Shown here one piece after another: positions 7,593-16,114 of a stretch of 30,710 bases of DNA (positions within the stretch are counted from its first letter, which is position 1; every line of letters starts with the position of its first letter). A program made the translations under genes and the position numbers. Location of the stretch: NCBI GenBank assembly GCA_002381185.1, contig DFOA01000002.1, positions 1-30,710 of the forward strand, in the 5' to 3' direction. Source of the DNA: Firmicutes bacterium UBA3553 (GTDB lineage: Bacteria; Bacillota; Clostridia; Tissierellales; Sedimentibacteraceae). Under the pieces are notes generated by a model that made no database searches, was not told the DNA's origin, and saw only the letters and a program-made list of their open reading frames with translations.

Positions 7593-8824
7593 CATTTCGT
7601 GAGCTTTTAGAAAAATATAAAGAAGGAACATTAACAGAAGAAGAAAAACTATTAGTAGAACAGGAGCTTGAAAAAAGTGAAGCAATAAATGATTATTTAT
7701 CCGATGAATTAGAAAAAACTCTCGGATTGAAAAGCGAGATAAATTATGAATCTGTTGAAGAAAATCATGTCAATGATAATGAGAAAATAGTAAGAGAGAT
7801 TAAAAGGACAGTTAACAGAAGACTAGCTGCTGTAGTTGGCATATCCGTTGCCTGTGTACTGGCAATAATTTTGTTAATACAATATGTTATATCTCCGATT
7901 GCATCCAGCCAATATTATGATCCTACAAAGAAATCTTCAGGACAGGAATTTAATCAGGATCTAACTTATGACCTCAAGGCAATAACAGAAGTATCAATGC
8001 CGGGATATGCAATTGATTTTATTTATGGAGCAGAAGATTTGGGCTTTGGTGAGTATAATTTATTATTTAAAAGAAGGGATTTATTTACTGATGAAACAGA
8101 AACAATAAATGCTAAAATTGATAAAAATATGAGGATAGGAACACATGAACAATTTTATCCGCGTATATATACTTCGTTTAACGGATTATTGAATTACAAA
8201 GAGGGTACTGACGAATATGATAAAATACTAGAATTTACAAAAAAATTATCAGACGAAGATATTGAACATGTAAGAGAACTGCCTTCAACTTCATATATTT
8301 CAGCATGGGTTCGTTTTTCAGAGGATTTAAATATGAAAGAATTGTATAAAGCTATGGATGAATATAAAAAGGTTGATTTTAAATGGATTGCAGTTCGCAC
8401 AGCTCAAAATCAAGAAGAACAGATGATGGGATTTTTGACAGGACTCAATGATGGATTTAACAGTGATGCAGTAGATGAAGAAAAATACCCCGGATTCCAT
8501 TTAGTTGATACAATGATGCTGATACCCAGTAGAGATCCATATGAAGATGCTATGGCAAAGAGATATGAAATGCATTTTACAAGTCTTTTAAAATACTTAT
8601 CAGACCGAAAAGTGGCAACCTCAGCACTTGTTGGCAACACTAAAAACTATGATTACGAAAGTGCATTGAATTATGTAGAGGAAAATGGAATAAATACTTA
8701 TGGAGCTTTGATATATGGTGAAGCAAATGATTTGTTGGGGTTGTGGGAATCGGGGCTAATTATGCTCTTTGATACAGATAATGTACTACCTTCTAAATAT
8801 ATTCGAAATATTTACAATAATTAA
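7589..8824 (+). CDS. Membrane anti-sigma factor (Sigma_reg N/C type)
   Basis: Protein of 411 residues translationally coupled to the ECF sigma factor. The N-terminal ~75 residues (MTFRELLEKYKEGTLTEEEK, then a Glu-rich helical part) are cytoplasmic and should bind the sigma factor. One transmembrane segment spans about residues 80-104 (LAAVVGISVACVLAIILLI). The remaining ~300 residues are extracytoplasmic and probably sense the signal. The architecture fits the 'sigma factor regulator N- and C-terminal' families seen in anti-sigma proteins such as B. subtilis YhdL, an assignment made from memory and overall pattern. There is no zinc-anti-sigma HxxxCxxC motif. AAGGAGG inside the end of the sigma gene serves as its ribosome binding site. 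Confidence 0.82.
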   Translation: MTFRELLEKYKEGTLTEEEKLLVEQELEKSEAINDYLSDELEKTLGLKSEINYESVEENHVNDNEKIVREIKRTVNRRLAAVVGISVACVLAIILLIQYVISPIASSQYYDPTKKSSGQEFNQDLTYDLKAITEVSMPGYAIDFIYGAEDLGFGEYNLLFKRRDLFTDETETINAKIDKNMRIGTHEQFYPRIYTSFNGLLNYKEGTDEYDKILEFTKKLSDEDIEHVRELPSTSYISAWVRFSEDLNMKELYKAMDEYKKVDFKWIAVRTAQNQEEQMMGFLTGLNDGFNSDAVDEEKYPGFHLVDTMMLIPSRDPYEDAMAKRYEMHFTSLLKYLSDRKVATSALVGNTKNYDYESALNYVEENGINTYGALIYGEANDLLGLWESGLIMLFDTDNVLPSKYIRNIYNN

Positions 8825-8829
8825 ACATA

Positions 8830-9025
8830 TCAGCATTTATTGAATATGCTCCTCTTGAAGTTTCTTGGGTTCCCATAATTGGTGACAACTATTATTATGT
8901 GTATTGCTTATGGGGTTCTGGTAGTCATAAAGGAAAAGAGTATGGGAAATTGCTGATGGAGTATTGTTTGGATGATGCCAGAAGAAAAGGGTAAATCCGG
9001 CATTTGTATGCTCAGGGCAACATAG
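8830..9025 (+). pseudogene. Remnant of a GNAT (YoaP-like) acetyltransferase
   Basis: Reading from 8830 gives SAFIEYAPLEVSWVPIIGD, then CLWGSGSHKGKEYGKLLMEY, a recognisable GNAT acetyl-CoA motif, and a stop at 8992-8994. A one-base shift continues the homology as KSGICMLRAT to a second stop at 9023-9025. There is no start codon, the N-terminus and C-terminal half are missing, and the reading frame is broken. This is a decayed fragment of a larger acetyltransferase. It fills most of the gap between the anti-sigma gene and the lipoprotein gene at 9129. Confidence 0.75.
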
Positions 9026-9128
9026 AAATACATGGAAATGGAAAATTCCAATTTGGAATATTGATAAATAGAAATTTGTAATATATATTATTTATATAAC
9101 CTTCTGCATGAAAAGGAGAATCTTCTAA

Positions 9129-9938
9129 ATGAAAAAAATACTGATACTTATTTTTTCTATGGCTTTATGTGTGACACTTGCTGCTTGTGGCAACAATCAG
9201 GAATTAAATATAGGAGATAATAGCGAAAATTCGCCTCTTCCTGCTTCGCCAACGGAGACAGATATACAGGAAGAACCTGATAAGCCCACTGATAATTTTG
9301 ATGATATGTATAATGCATATACTGCTGCGCTTGAAAACCTTATCAAAAACCATATACTTCCCGACGGCACCGACGGCGGGACACAATATGGTGATATGGC
9401 TGAAAACAAATTCGATGTTTGCGATGTGGATAATGACGGGAGAGAAGAACTGCTCCTGTTTTACACCACTACATCTGAAGGCGGCTGGGCAGGATTCGTA
9501 CTTGGTTACGACGTAGAGACAAAAAAACTGAAAACGGAACTTCGTGAATCCACTTTGCTGAAGTTTTATGATAACGGAATCATCAGGGCGAAATGGGGTC
9601 ATAATCAGAGACTTGGCGGTGACTTTTGGCCCTATAGCCTATATCAATACGTGCCGGATTCGGACAGCTATGTATTTGTTGGCATGGTAGACGCATGGGA
9701 CAAAAACTATCCAGGAGAAGATAATCAAAAAAATGCGTTTCCAAGTGATATAGACAAAAGCGGGACGGGGTTTGTTTACTATATCATGGAAGATAGACAG
9801 TATGACAATTCTCACCCGGTAGATGCATCCGAATACAATGAGTGGATCAACTCTTATATTGGAAATGCTTCAGAAATACAGATTCAGTATATGGACTTGA
9901 CAGAAGAAAACATCTCGCAGATAAGAAATGGGTTATGA
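9129..9938 (+). CDS. Lipoprotein of unknown function, GC-richer than its surroundings
   Basis: Protein of 269 residues. The N-terminus MKKILILIFSMALCVTLAAC ends in a lipobox (LAAC, lipidated Cys20), followed by a Pro/Asp/Glu-rich linker to about residue 58. The mature domain includes CDVDNDGREELLLFY, a D-x-D-x-D-G loop of the kind seen in FG-GAP/EF-hand-like calcium sites, so a secreted surface protein with a possible calcium-binding loop is likely. AAGGAGAA precedes the ATG. Codon use is visibly richer in G/C (for example around 9361-9620) than neighbouring genes, and the gene sits between two pseudogene fragments. Both points suggest recent acquisition. No specific function can be given. 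Confidence 0.8.
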   Translation: MKKILILIFSMALCVTLAACGNNQELNIGDNSENSPLPASPTETDIQEEPDKPTDNFDDMYNAYTAALENLIKNHILPDGTDGGTQYGDMAENKFDVCDVDNDGREELLLFYTTTSEGGWAGFVLGYDVETKKLKTELRESTLLKFYDNGIIRAKWGHNQRLGGDFWPYSLYQYVPDSDSYVFVGMVDAWDKNYPGEDNQKNAFPSDIDKSGTGFVYYIMEDRQYDNSHPVDASEYNEWINSYIGNASEIQIQYMDLTEENISQIRNGL

Positions 9939-10034
9939 GCATCATGAGAAGATGACAAATCCAATTTGTAGTGAAAAACATGCTATAGGGGGGATTAGAT
10001 AGATATTGCTCTAGATAATATTTCAATTGAATAA

Positions 10035-10184
10035 ATAAGAGAAATAATAACTCCTATATTAAGAAATTATCAGGTAAGCAAAGCAATATTGTTCGGGTAT
10101 ACAAAAGATAGTTCAAATATAACTGACAACTATAAAGCTATTATCAGGGCTATTGAAGGAGCGTCTTTCAAAACAAAGAGATGA
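10035..10184 (+). pseudogene. Remnant of a nucleotidyltransferase-like (MNT) gene
   Basis: The frame reads IREIITPILRNYQVSKAILFG, the typical N-terminal stretch of minimal nucleotidyltransferases just before their GSxAxG catalytic motif. It then departs from the family (YTKDSSNITDNYK) and ends at 10182-10184. An in-frame stop lies just upstream (10032-10034), and the Asp pair needed for catalysis is absent. I read it as a deleted fragment. The rest of the interval 9939-10310 shows no gene. Confidence 0.45.
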
Positions 10185-10310
10185 GTTTTTTGAAATAACC
10201 TTAAATATAATAATTCAATTTATATTATATGTATTATATTGGTAGCATACGAGACTATTTACTCTCTTTTTTTATATATTATATTAATAATATATTTAAG
10301 GAGAAGAATA

Positions 10311-11297
10311 ATGAGATTTAGAAAGATTAATAGAAAAGCTATATTTATTATATTACTTATTGCTCTTATAACAATTTTATTTTTATGCCAATTTTATTAT
10401 AAAAGCCTCTTTTCTGTAAAAATGGTTATGGGAGGTAAATTTTATTATCAAACTTTCGCCAATGAAGAATACAAAATTAAGAATGAAAAGATAGATGTAG
10501 AGAAATATTTTAGGACATCTAATCAGCCAGTACTTAACGATAAAAATCTAAATGCAGTAATGTCAAATAACTATGATAAAGAGTTTTCTGAAATAAAATT
10601 GCCTGATATATTGTTTAAAAAACCAGAATATAGCATTATAAATTATTTTAGTTTATTAAGAGAGGCTGCTAATCCACAAAAAGGAAAATTTGCTGGATGT
10701 GGAACACTAGGTCAGGCAAAACTGCCTTATCCTGTAGCATATAATTTCTTATCTACTGATTACCAAGAGAAACTATCATATGATCAGTATTTAAAAACAT
10801 TTGAAAATATACTTCATATAAACTTGTTAAAATTAAAAGAAGTACCTATGTATAATGAAAATTCAAATATTCTACGATATTTTGTAGAAATTGAGACCAT
10901 TGAAGGTTCTGAAAAAGATGTAGCCTACTTTGCTTATTACTATGGATTTATCGATTTATTAAAAGAAGAAAATAAGTATTTAATATCAAATTCAGAGTTC
11001 TATGGTGAAAACTATCTGTGCGCTCCTTATCATGGATGGTCTTATGATGCTGAAGCAAATGTAAAAATCAGATATGGCGGTTGGTGTTCATTAATAAAGG
11101 AAATGTATCCAACTGAAATAGATGATTTTGTAAAAAAGGTTTATTTCAAAGGTACTGACGGTAATGATTATCTCATAGTTTTTTATCAATTAACTAATGA
11201 TACGGACATAGAAATTGCTCAATATATAAAAAGCGAAGGTCAAGATTGGAAATTAACAAATCTTAACCCGGAAAAATGTTTAGAAAAAAATGAATAG
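10311..11297 (+). CDS. Membrane-anchored protein of unknown function
   Basis: Protein of 328 residues. A basic N-terminus (MRFRKINRKA) precedes one hydrophobic segment at about residues 11-31; no lipobox Cys follows, so it is probably a signal anchor with an outward-facing domain. The C-terminal part contains aromatic-rich stretches (CAPYHGWSYDAEANVKIRYGG) and a segment at about residues 140-190 (YNFLSTDYQEKLSYDQYLK) reminiscent of NTF2-like extracellular domains. The frame opens at 10239, but AAGGAG lies eight bases before the ATG at 10311, which also gives a sensible N-terminus. It belongs to the accessory patch between the sigma operon and the cupin gene. I do not recognise the family. Confidence 0.7.
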   Translation: MRFRKINRKAIFIILLIALITILFLCQFYYKSLFSVKMVMGGKFYYQTFANEEYKIKNEKIDVEKYFRTSNQPVLNDKNLNAVMSNNYDKEFSEIKLPDILFKKPEYSIINYFSLLREAANPQKGKFAGCGTLGQAKLPYPVAYNFLSTDYQEKLSYDQYLKTFENILHINLLKLKEVPMYNENSNILRYFVEIETIEGSEKDVAYFAYYYGFIDLLKEENKYLISNSEFYGENYLCAPYHGWSYDAEANVKIRYGGWCSLIKEMYPTEIDDFVKKVYFKGTDGNDYLIVFYQLTNDTDIEIAQYIKSEGQDWKLTNLNPEKCLEKNE

Positions 11298-11432
11298 AGA
11301 GTGTAAATGGATTATTGCGAGAATAGTGCTGAAAGAGTAATATTTTTGTTTTAATAATGACTTGTATTAATAAAATAAATAATGTAAAATATTGTAAGAA
11401 TAGGTAGAGCAAGGTATGGCTGATACATCCCA

Positions 11433-11720
11433 ATGAAAGGAGGAAACTCTTTTGAAAGGGATTTCGATTTAACTTTTAGTAACAAAGCTTGGGTCGAATT
11501 AGAAAGATACAGATTTATAGAATTTGAATCCAGCCAAAGTACAATGCATAGAATTGCTAAGTTTAATTTAAGAGAACAATATAACGAATACGTTGACTCT
11601 AGAATAATTGACATTATGGAAGAACTGGAAAAAAGTGGTTAGCCGATAAAACCAAATATTCGAGATAGTGAGATATTGCTTGAACTGAGAGAAAACTTAC
11701 AATGTGTGGTGGTTATATGA
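11433..11720 (+). pseudogene. Broken small ORF, possibly a phage-type ThyX-like relic
   Basis: An open stretch of 69 codons (FSNKAWVELERYRFIEF, SSQSTMHRIAKFN) is interrupted by an in-frame TAG at 11640-11642. It then continues in frame for 25 codons of plausible coding sequence (IKPNIRDSEILLELRENLQ) to a TGA at 11718. A consensus AAAGGAGG lies inside the first codons of the frame, so the visible ATG (11433) is not its natural partner. The 'S-S-Q-S-T-M-H-R-I' segment recalls a phage family related to ThyX, but this is recollection only. The interval 11298-11796 otherwise shows no intact gene. Confidence 0.4.
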
Positions 11721-11796
11721 GTGAATTTAGAGAGCTTTTTATAAATAAGATGGTGGACAGGGTCGTCTACACAAACATGAATTTTGGAGAAAAATT

Positions 11797-12270
11797 ATGA
11801 GAGATGATATTTTAATTGTTAATGAAGAAGATATTGTGAAAAAACAAAAAAATGAACATGACACTTATGCTTATTCAAAACGTGAAGTTACGAGCAGAAA
11901 AGATTTCAATCAATGTTATGTAGCTGTTTATGAAATACCGCCTCAAAAGGCCAACTATCCATTGCATTATCATACTGCAAATACAGAAGTATTTTATATA
12001 ATTCAAGGAAAAGGTATGTTAGTTACTGCAGATGGTGAAAAAGAAATAAAGCAAGGGGATTTCATAGTGTGCCCACCTACTGAAAAATCAGCACACAAAA
12101 TAATTAATATATCAGAAAGTGAAATACTAAAGTATATCGATTTTGATACAACAAATTCACCTGATGTAATACATTATCCGGATTCCGGCAAGGTGGGGAT
12201 TGTTGTTCATGATAAATCAGCTGATTTTTTTAGAATTAAAGAAAAAGTAGATTATTACGATGGAGAGTAA
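11797..12270 (+). CDS. Cupin-domain protein
   Basis: Protein of 157 residues with a single small-barrel cupin domain at about residues 45-115. Cupin motif 1 is PLHYHTANTEVFYIIQGKG (H-x-H, with a later E), and motif 2 follows around GDFIVCPPTEKSAHKIIN, so three His and one Glu could bind a metal. Cupins of this size act as sugar isomerases, dioxygenases or simple ligand sensors; nothing selects among these. TTGGAG precedes the ATG. It is convergent with rlmH (14 bases between the stops) with no clear terminator between them. Confidence 0.85.
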   Translation: MRDDILIVNEEDIVKKQKNEHDTYAYSKREVTSRKDFNQCYVAVYEIPPQKANYPLHYHTANTEVFYIIQGKGMLVTADGEKEIKQGDFIVCPPTEKSAHKIINISESEILKYIDFDTTNSPDVIHYPDSGKVGIVVHDKSADFFRIKEKVDYYDGE

Positions 12271-12284
12271 ATATTAACATTATC

Positions 12285-12764
12285 CTACTTATGATAAGTT
12301 TCTCCCGCATTAATCTTAAATGCTCTGTAAATCTGCTCCAATAATATTACTTTGAAAAGCTGATGAGGAAATGTCATTTTTGAAAATGACAGCTTAAAAT
12401 TTGCAATGTCCAGTATATCTTGTGACAGGCCGTTGCTTCCGCCGATTACAAAAGTTATGTCTGATATGCCGTCAATTCCCAAAGTATTAATCTTTTCCGC
12501 AAGTTCCTCAGAGCTTAACTGTTTTCCTTTAACATCAAGCACGAACACATAGGAGTTCTTGGGAATTTTATTAAATATTTTAATTCCTTCTTTTATTTTA
12601 ACCTGCTCTATTTCTGATTGAGAAAAATTTTCGTCAGCTCTTTCATCAGGGATTATTTCTTCAATAAGCTTGCAAAATTTTGATAATCTTTTTGCGTATT
12701 CGTTTATTGCATCTGTAAAGAACTTTTCCTTTATTTTTCCTACAGAAATTATTGTAATTTTCAT
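12285..12764 (-). CDS. rlmH: 23S rRNA (pseudouridine1915-N3)-methyltransferase RlmH
   Basis: SPOUT-class methyltransferase that modifies pseudouridine 1915 in helix 69 of 23S rRNA on assembled 70S ribosomes, using S-adenosylmethionine. Visible signatures are MKITIISVGKIKE at the N-terminus, FVIGGSNGL in the knotted SAM site, and the C-terminal FPHQLFKVILLEQIYRAFKI and YHK ending. The ATG at 12764 is chosen because AAGGTGA lies six to seven bases upstream and gives 159 residues, the standard RlmH length. The GTG at 12773 lies inside that Shine-Dalgarno stretch. It is divergent from the SLH/ATLF gene at 12957. Confidence 0.97.
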   Translation of the reverse strand: MKITIISVGKIKEKFFTDAINEYAKRLSKFCKLIEEIIPDERADENFSQSEIEQVKIKEGIKIFNKIPKNSYVFVLDVKGKQLSSEELAEKINTLGIDGISDITFVIGGSNGLSQDILDIANFKLSFSKMTFPHQLFKVILLEQIYRAFKINAGETYHK

Positions 12765-12861
12765 GGGCTTCACCTTAAGAGTAATATTTTTTTCATAATT
12801 TTATGCACCTTATAATATAATAGTATAACAATATAAAGCAAATTTTTACAGGATTTTTTTA

Positions 12862-12873
12862 GTAAACGTTTAC
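12862..12873. promoter_or_regulatory. Perfect 12-bp palindrome, cre/LacI-type operator candidate
   Basis: GTAAACGTTTAC is a perfect palindrome. With its flanks (AGTAAACGTTTACA) it matches the catabolite-response element pattern TGWAANCGNTNWCA except at the first base. It sits nine bases upstream of the -35 element of the SLH/ATLF gene promoter, inside the rlmH divergent region. Confidence 0.5.
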
Positions 12874-12882
12874 ACATTTCTG

Positions 12883-12911
12883 TTGATTAAAATGTTATTA
12901 TATGTTATAAT
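12883..12911 (+). promoter_or_regulatory. Sigma-A-type promoter of the SLH/ATLF gene
   Basis: TTGATT at 12883-12888 and TATAAT at 12906-12911 with a 17-base spacer and an extended -10 TGT. The start codon follows at 12957 with CGAGGT upstream. This is one of the best promoter matches in the window. Confidence 0.6.
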
Positions 12912-12956
12912 TTTTTAAATCACCCTAACTTAAAAATATAAGCCGAGGTAGAAATT

Positions 12957-14306
12957 ATGATAAAAATAAAAAGAATACTATGTATTGTATTGATGTTTTG
13001 TTTTATTGGAACAGCAGTATATGGATTTACTTATGAACCCTTAAATGAAGATATAATAGATAATCTTGAAGAAGACTATGGCATAAATATCATTATACCA
13101 AACAATGAGGATATCACAAATTACAGAGATTGTCTAATGGTGCTAGATCGTGGGTTAAGAAGGTTTCCAGAGGGTGTGATTAGAGAAATTACTGAATTTT
13201 ATTCTGACAGCGGTATAAGTACAAATGTTATAGTGGGTAAGACTGAACGAATAAGTGACTTGTTTTCTGAATACAAATTAGATGAAAAAAATGCCGACTT
13301 ATATATTTACACTATGCAAAACAACCTGTATTACGATACATGTGTTGCATCTGAGGAAGGCTTTATTCATGAAATGGGACAATATGTAAGGGATTATTTG
13401 TTTAAGTTCTATGGTTATGATAAAATAAAAAGTGAATTTGAAAAATTAAATGTGGGATACAAATATGGAACTTGGGGCGAAGGCTACGACAAAGTATTTA
13501 TAAATAAACACTCAGCCATAAGCTTCAATGCAGAAATTGCTGATATTATATGGTATACTGAAGCCCATCCTGACATTCTTAGAAATATAAATGACGGGAA
13601 TTATACTGTTGTACATAAAAAAATCGAATATCTTGCCTCAATAATTGATCAATGCTTCTCATCCATAACATGCGATACAAGGTTATGGCAGGACGCATTG
13701 CCTCAAAAGCCTGATGAATGGGCTTTGGATGCAATAAAAGCCATGGAAGAAGCATCCTTAATACCGGAAGAATTAGATGGGGTATATAATTCATATATTA
13801 CAAAAGAGGACTTTTACATACTGACATTGAATATAGTTGAAAACAAACTTGGCAAAGAAAAATTTACTAAATCCTTTGAATTAACTAAGCAAGAAGACTA
13901 TGTAGCTATTGATCCTGTTAAGGGCGAAATATATGTTGACAGCAGAAACGGAAATTCGAATCTCAATGCAGAAGTCTGCAATGAAAAAGAAAAAAGGCTG
14001 AACGAGGCTTATCAAATCGGTTTTATGGATGAAGACAGGACATATGATTCAGGTGAATACATTACAAGATTGGAAATGGTTAAGCTTTTAAGCTATATAG
14101 GAAATGAGCTTGGTATGGATATTTCCGATTATGAGGCAGTTGATTATGATGATATTTCAGAAGTAAAAGATTCAGATAAGCCATTTATATACTTTGCAGC
14201 AAGCAAAGGACTGCTAAGGGGTGATGGAACAAACATTAAACCATACGATTACTGCACATATCAAGAAACATATTTAATGCTTATGAAATTTTACAATTTA
14301 TTATAA
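12957..14306 (+). CDS. S-layer-anchored ATLF/PPEP-like peptidase homologue, probably inactive
   Basis: Secreted protein of 449 residues. Signal peptide at residues 1-23. Residues ~40-215 resemble the anthrax-lethal-factor-like (ATLF) domain of Pro-Pro endopeptidases: 'LDRGLRRFPEGVIREI', then the zinc motif region FIHEMGQYVRDY, then NAEIADIIWYTEAHPDIL, which matches the downstream Glu-ligand helix. The expected H-E-x-x-H reads H138-E-M-G-Q142, so the second zinc His is Gln. Three S-layer homology modules follow (about residues 255-300, 345-388 and 395-449), anchoring the protein to cell-wall polymer. It has its own promoter and a palindromic operator candidate. It may be a pseudo-enzyme or an adhesin-like surface protein. 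The ATLF assignment is from pattern recognition, and the SLH assignment is firmer. Confidence 0.78.
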   Translation: MIKIKRILCIVLMFCFIGTAVYGFTYEPLNEDIIDNLEEDYGINIIIPNNEDITNYRDCLMVLDRGLRRFPEGVIREITEFYSDSGISTNVIVGKTERISDLFSEYKLDEKNADLYIYTMQNNLYYDTCVASEEGFIHEMGQYVRDYLFKFYGYDKIKSEFEKLNVGYKYGTWGEGYDKVFINKHSAISFNAEIADIIWYTEAHPDILRNINDGNYTVVHKKIEYLASIIDQCFSSITCDTRLWQDALPQKPDEWALDAIKAMEEASLIPEELDGVYNSYITKEDFYILTLNIVENKLGKEKFTKSFELTKQEDYVAIDPVKGEIYVDSRNGNSNLNAEVCNEKEKRLNEAYQIGFMDEDRTYDSGEYITRLEMVKLLSYIGNELGMDISDYEAVDYDDISEVKDSDKPFIYFAASKGLLRGDGTNIKPYDYCTYQETYLMLMKFYNLL

Positions 14307-14331
14307 CAGTACATAGTTATAAATTTACATA

Positions 14332-14360
14332 TTTATTAAATCTTTCATCTGTGGTATAAT
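14332..14360 (+). promoter_or_regulatory. Candidate extended -10 promoter for the membrane protein gene
   Basis: TATAAT at 14355-14360 preceded by TGG forms an extended -10. The -35 position carries only a weak TTTATT 17 bases upstream. It lies 25 bases before the start codon at 14385. Confidence 0.4.
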
Positions 14361-14384
14361 GGTAAAAATGAAGAGGGTAGAAAT

Positions 14385-15086
14385 ATGTTTGACTTAAGAA
14401 GTATTGTTATTGGCATTATTTTAATGCTGAAAAAATATACTTGCATTGATATTACCATATATGCAGAAACAAGTGAAGAGGATTATATAAATGGTATTTT
14501 TACCTTGCCTTTAATAGGTTTTGTAGTTGGCTTTGCTGCATTTATTATTTCATCTTTTAAAATTTTTTATGATAGTTTTTTTGTAAGCGCAGTAATTCTT
14601 ACATATTATAATATAATAACAAAATCAATAAACATTAAGGACTCTTACAAAACATTAAATTATTATATAAAACCCAAAAATCAGTCTGAACAGCTGTCGG
14701 GACTGATTGGGGTTATATTGATTAATTTAATGTATTTTTCTCTTTTCAGAATTGTACCCTCAACAGCGTTAATTGTTATGCCTGTTGCAGGATACTCAAG
14801 TCTTATAATTCTAAGCTCTGTTATTAAACGAAATAAAGACAATACATCAGTAATGAAATATTGCAGCAAGTATCACATAATTGCAGCCTTTGGAATTTCA
14901 TTTTTAATAGCGGTCATATTTAATTACAGGCTGGTTATCTCTTTATCCCTAACATATATGATACTGGGAATGATTGTGAGCATTCTTGATGATAAAATCA
15001 AACTTTTTCCCAGCTCAATTGAAGGAACCTTCATTGAAATAACACAAGTAATGTTTTTAATAATTACATATTTACTGAAAATATAG
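14385..15086 (+). CDS. Polytopic membrane protein, distant CobS-like
   Basis: Protein of 233 residues with about six hydrophobic segments (roughly residues 5-15, 37-58, 65-80, 105-145, 165-200 and 215-233). An early TLPLIGFVVGFAAFI stretch resembles the 'FPLVG...G' region of adenosylcobinamide-GDP ribazoletransferase (CobS), and the size fits, but the catalytic Asp-rich motif of CobS is missing and no cobalamin gene is nearby. Treat it as an unassigned membrane protein, perhaps a degenerate relative. GAGGGT precedes the ATG. Confidence 0.65.
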   Translation: MFDLRSIVIGIILMLKKYTCIDITIYAETSEEDYINGIFTLPLIGFVVGFAAFIISSFKIFYDSFFVSAVILTYYNIITKSINIKDSYKTLNYYIKPKNQSEQLSGLIGVILINLMYFSLFRIVPSTALIVMPVAGYSSLIILSSVIKRNKDNTSVMKYCSKYHIIAAFGISFLIAVIFNYRLVISLSLTYMILGMIVSILDDKIKLFPSSIEGTFIEITQVMFLIITYLLKI

Positions 15087-15264
15087 AATTTCAGGGCAGT
15101 ATACAGGCGAAATGGGAGTGTTTTTGTTTTCTGATTTTTTCCGCTGTTTATTGTTCTGAAATTTAAATTTTTAAGAAATAAAATAAGCATACTAAAATAT
15201 AATATTAAATAATATGATATAATAAAATACAAAAAGGGCAAATTAGATTTATTGAGAGGTCTTT

Positions 15265-15960
15265 ATGGCAGATAGCAGAAAAAAGAAAAGAAACTGGAAA
15301 AACATCACAGGATATTTTTTGTTTGTAATTCTATTAATATCCATTGTTTATACAATAATAAGAATAATAATGGCACCTTCCGAGCCTATTGGCGGAGAGG
15401 TTCATGTAAAAATCAAGAGCGATTATGTTCTCATGCTCATACAATGTATTTTAGGGCTGATTGTAATGATGATTCCCTCTGTAATTGAGCGCAGATTTTC
15501 CATAGATATACCTAATAATATGGAAGTGGTATACTTTATCTTTTTATACTGTGCAATATATTTAGGAGAGGTGCGGGATTTCTATTATTTGATACCTCAC
15601 TGGGACACAATTTTGCATGCTTTCAGCGGTGCCATGCTTGGAGCGCTGGGGTTTTGGCTTGTAAGCTTTTTGAATGATTCCAGCCATATAAATATGCATC
15701 TGAGCCCTTTTTTTATTGCAATATTTGCCTTTTGTTTTGCTCTTGCCGCAGGAGCCATATGGGAGATTTATGAATATACTTTCGACGGATTATTATCTCT
15801 TAATATGCAGAAGCATACACTGAAAAACGGAATTGCTCTGGTGGGAAGAGAAGCTCTCTCAGACACAATGAAGGACATAATTGTGGATGCTCTGAGTGCA
15901 TTGGCAGTTTCGGTTGTCGGATATTACCAGCTTGAAATACAAAGTAAAGACAATACTTAA
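15265..15960 (+). CDS. DUF2238/YjdF-like integral membrane protein
   Basis: Protein of 231 residues with a basic N-terminus and about six membrane segments. Conserved-looking polar motifs sit inside or near helices: HWDTILHAFSGAMLGALGF (D and H within a helix) and AAGAIWEIYEYTFD, the pattern I associate with the YjdF/DUF2238 membrane family, whose function is not established. The C-terminal DTMKDIIVDALSA segment adds another conserved Asp pair near the membrane. GAGAGGT precedes the ATG. It appears to be an independent unit, with 154 non-coding bases before the MFS gene. Confidence 0.75.
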   Translation: MADSRKKKRNWKNITGYFLFVILLISIVYTIIRIIMAPSEPIGGEVHVKIKSDYVLMLIQCILGLIVMMIPSVIERRFSIDIPNNMEVVYFIFLYCAIYLGEVRDFYYLIPHWDTILHAFSGAMLGALGFWLVSFLNDSSHINMHLSPFFIAIFAFCFALAAGAIWEIYEYTFDGLLSLNMQKHTLKNGIALVGREALSDTMKDIIVDALSALAVSVVGYYQLEIQSKDNT

Positions 15961-16114
15961 AGAGGTGCCATTAACAATACCAAATGTATAGAAAGACGTA
16001 CCAAACTTGCAACCCGTATTTACAAAATAATGCAAATCTGCTACAATTAAGTAGATATTAATTAATTAGGCTATTCCATGATTAATAAATAATCTATTTT
16101 AGGGGGAATACTTC

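Noticed and set aside
14385..15086. Functional CobS (cobalamin synthase)
   Set aside because: Only a short N-terminal similarity in feel; the Asp-rich catalytic motif and any cobalamin neighbours are absent.
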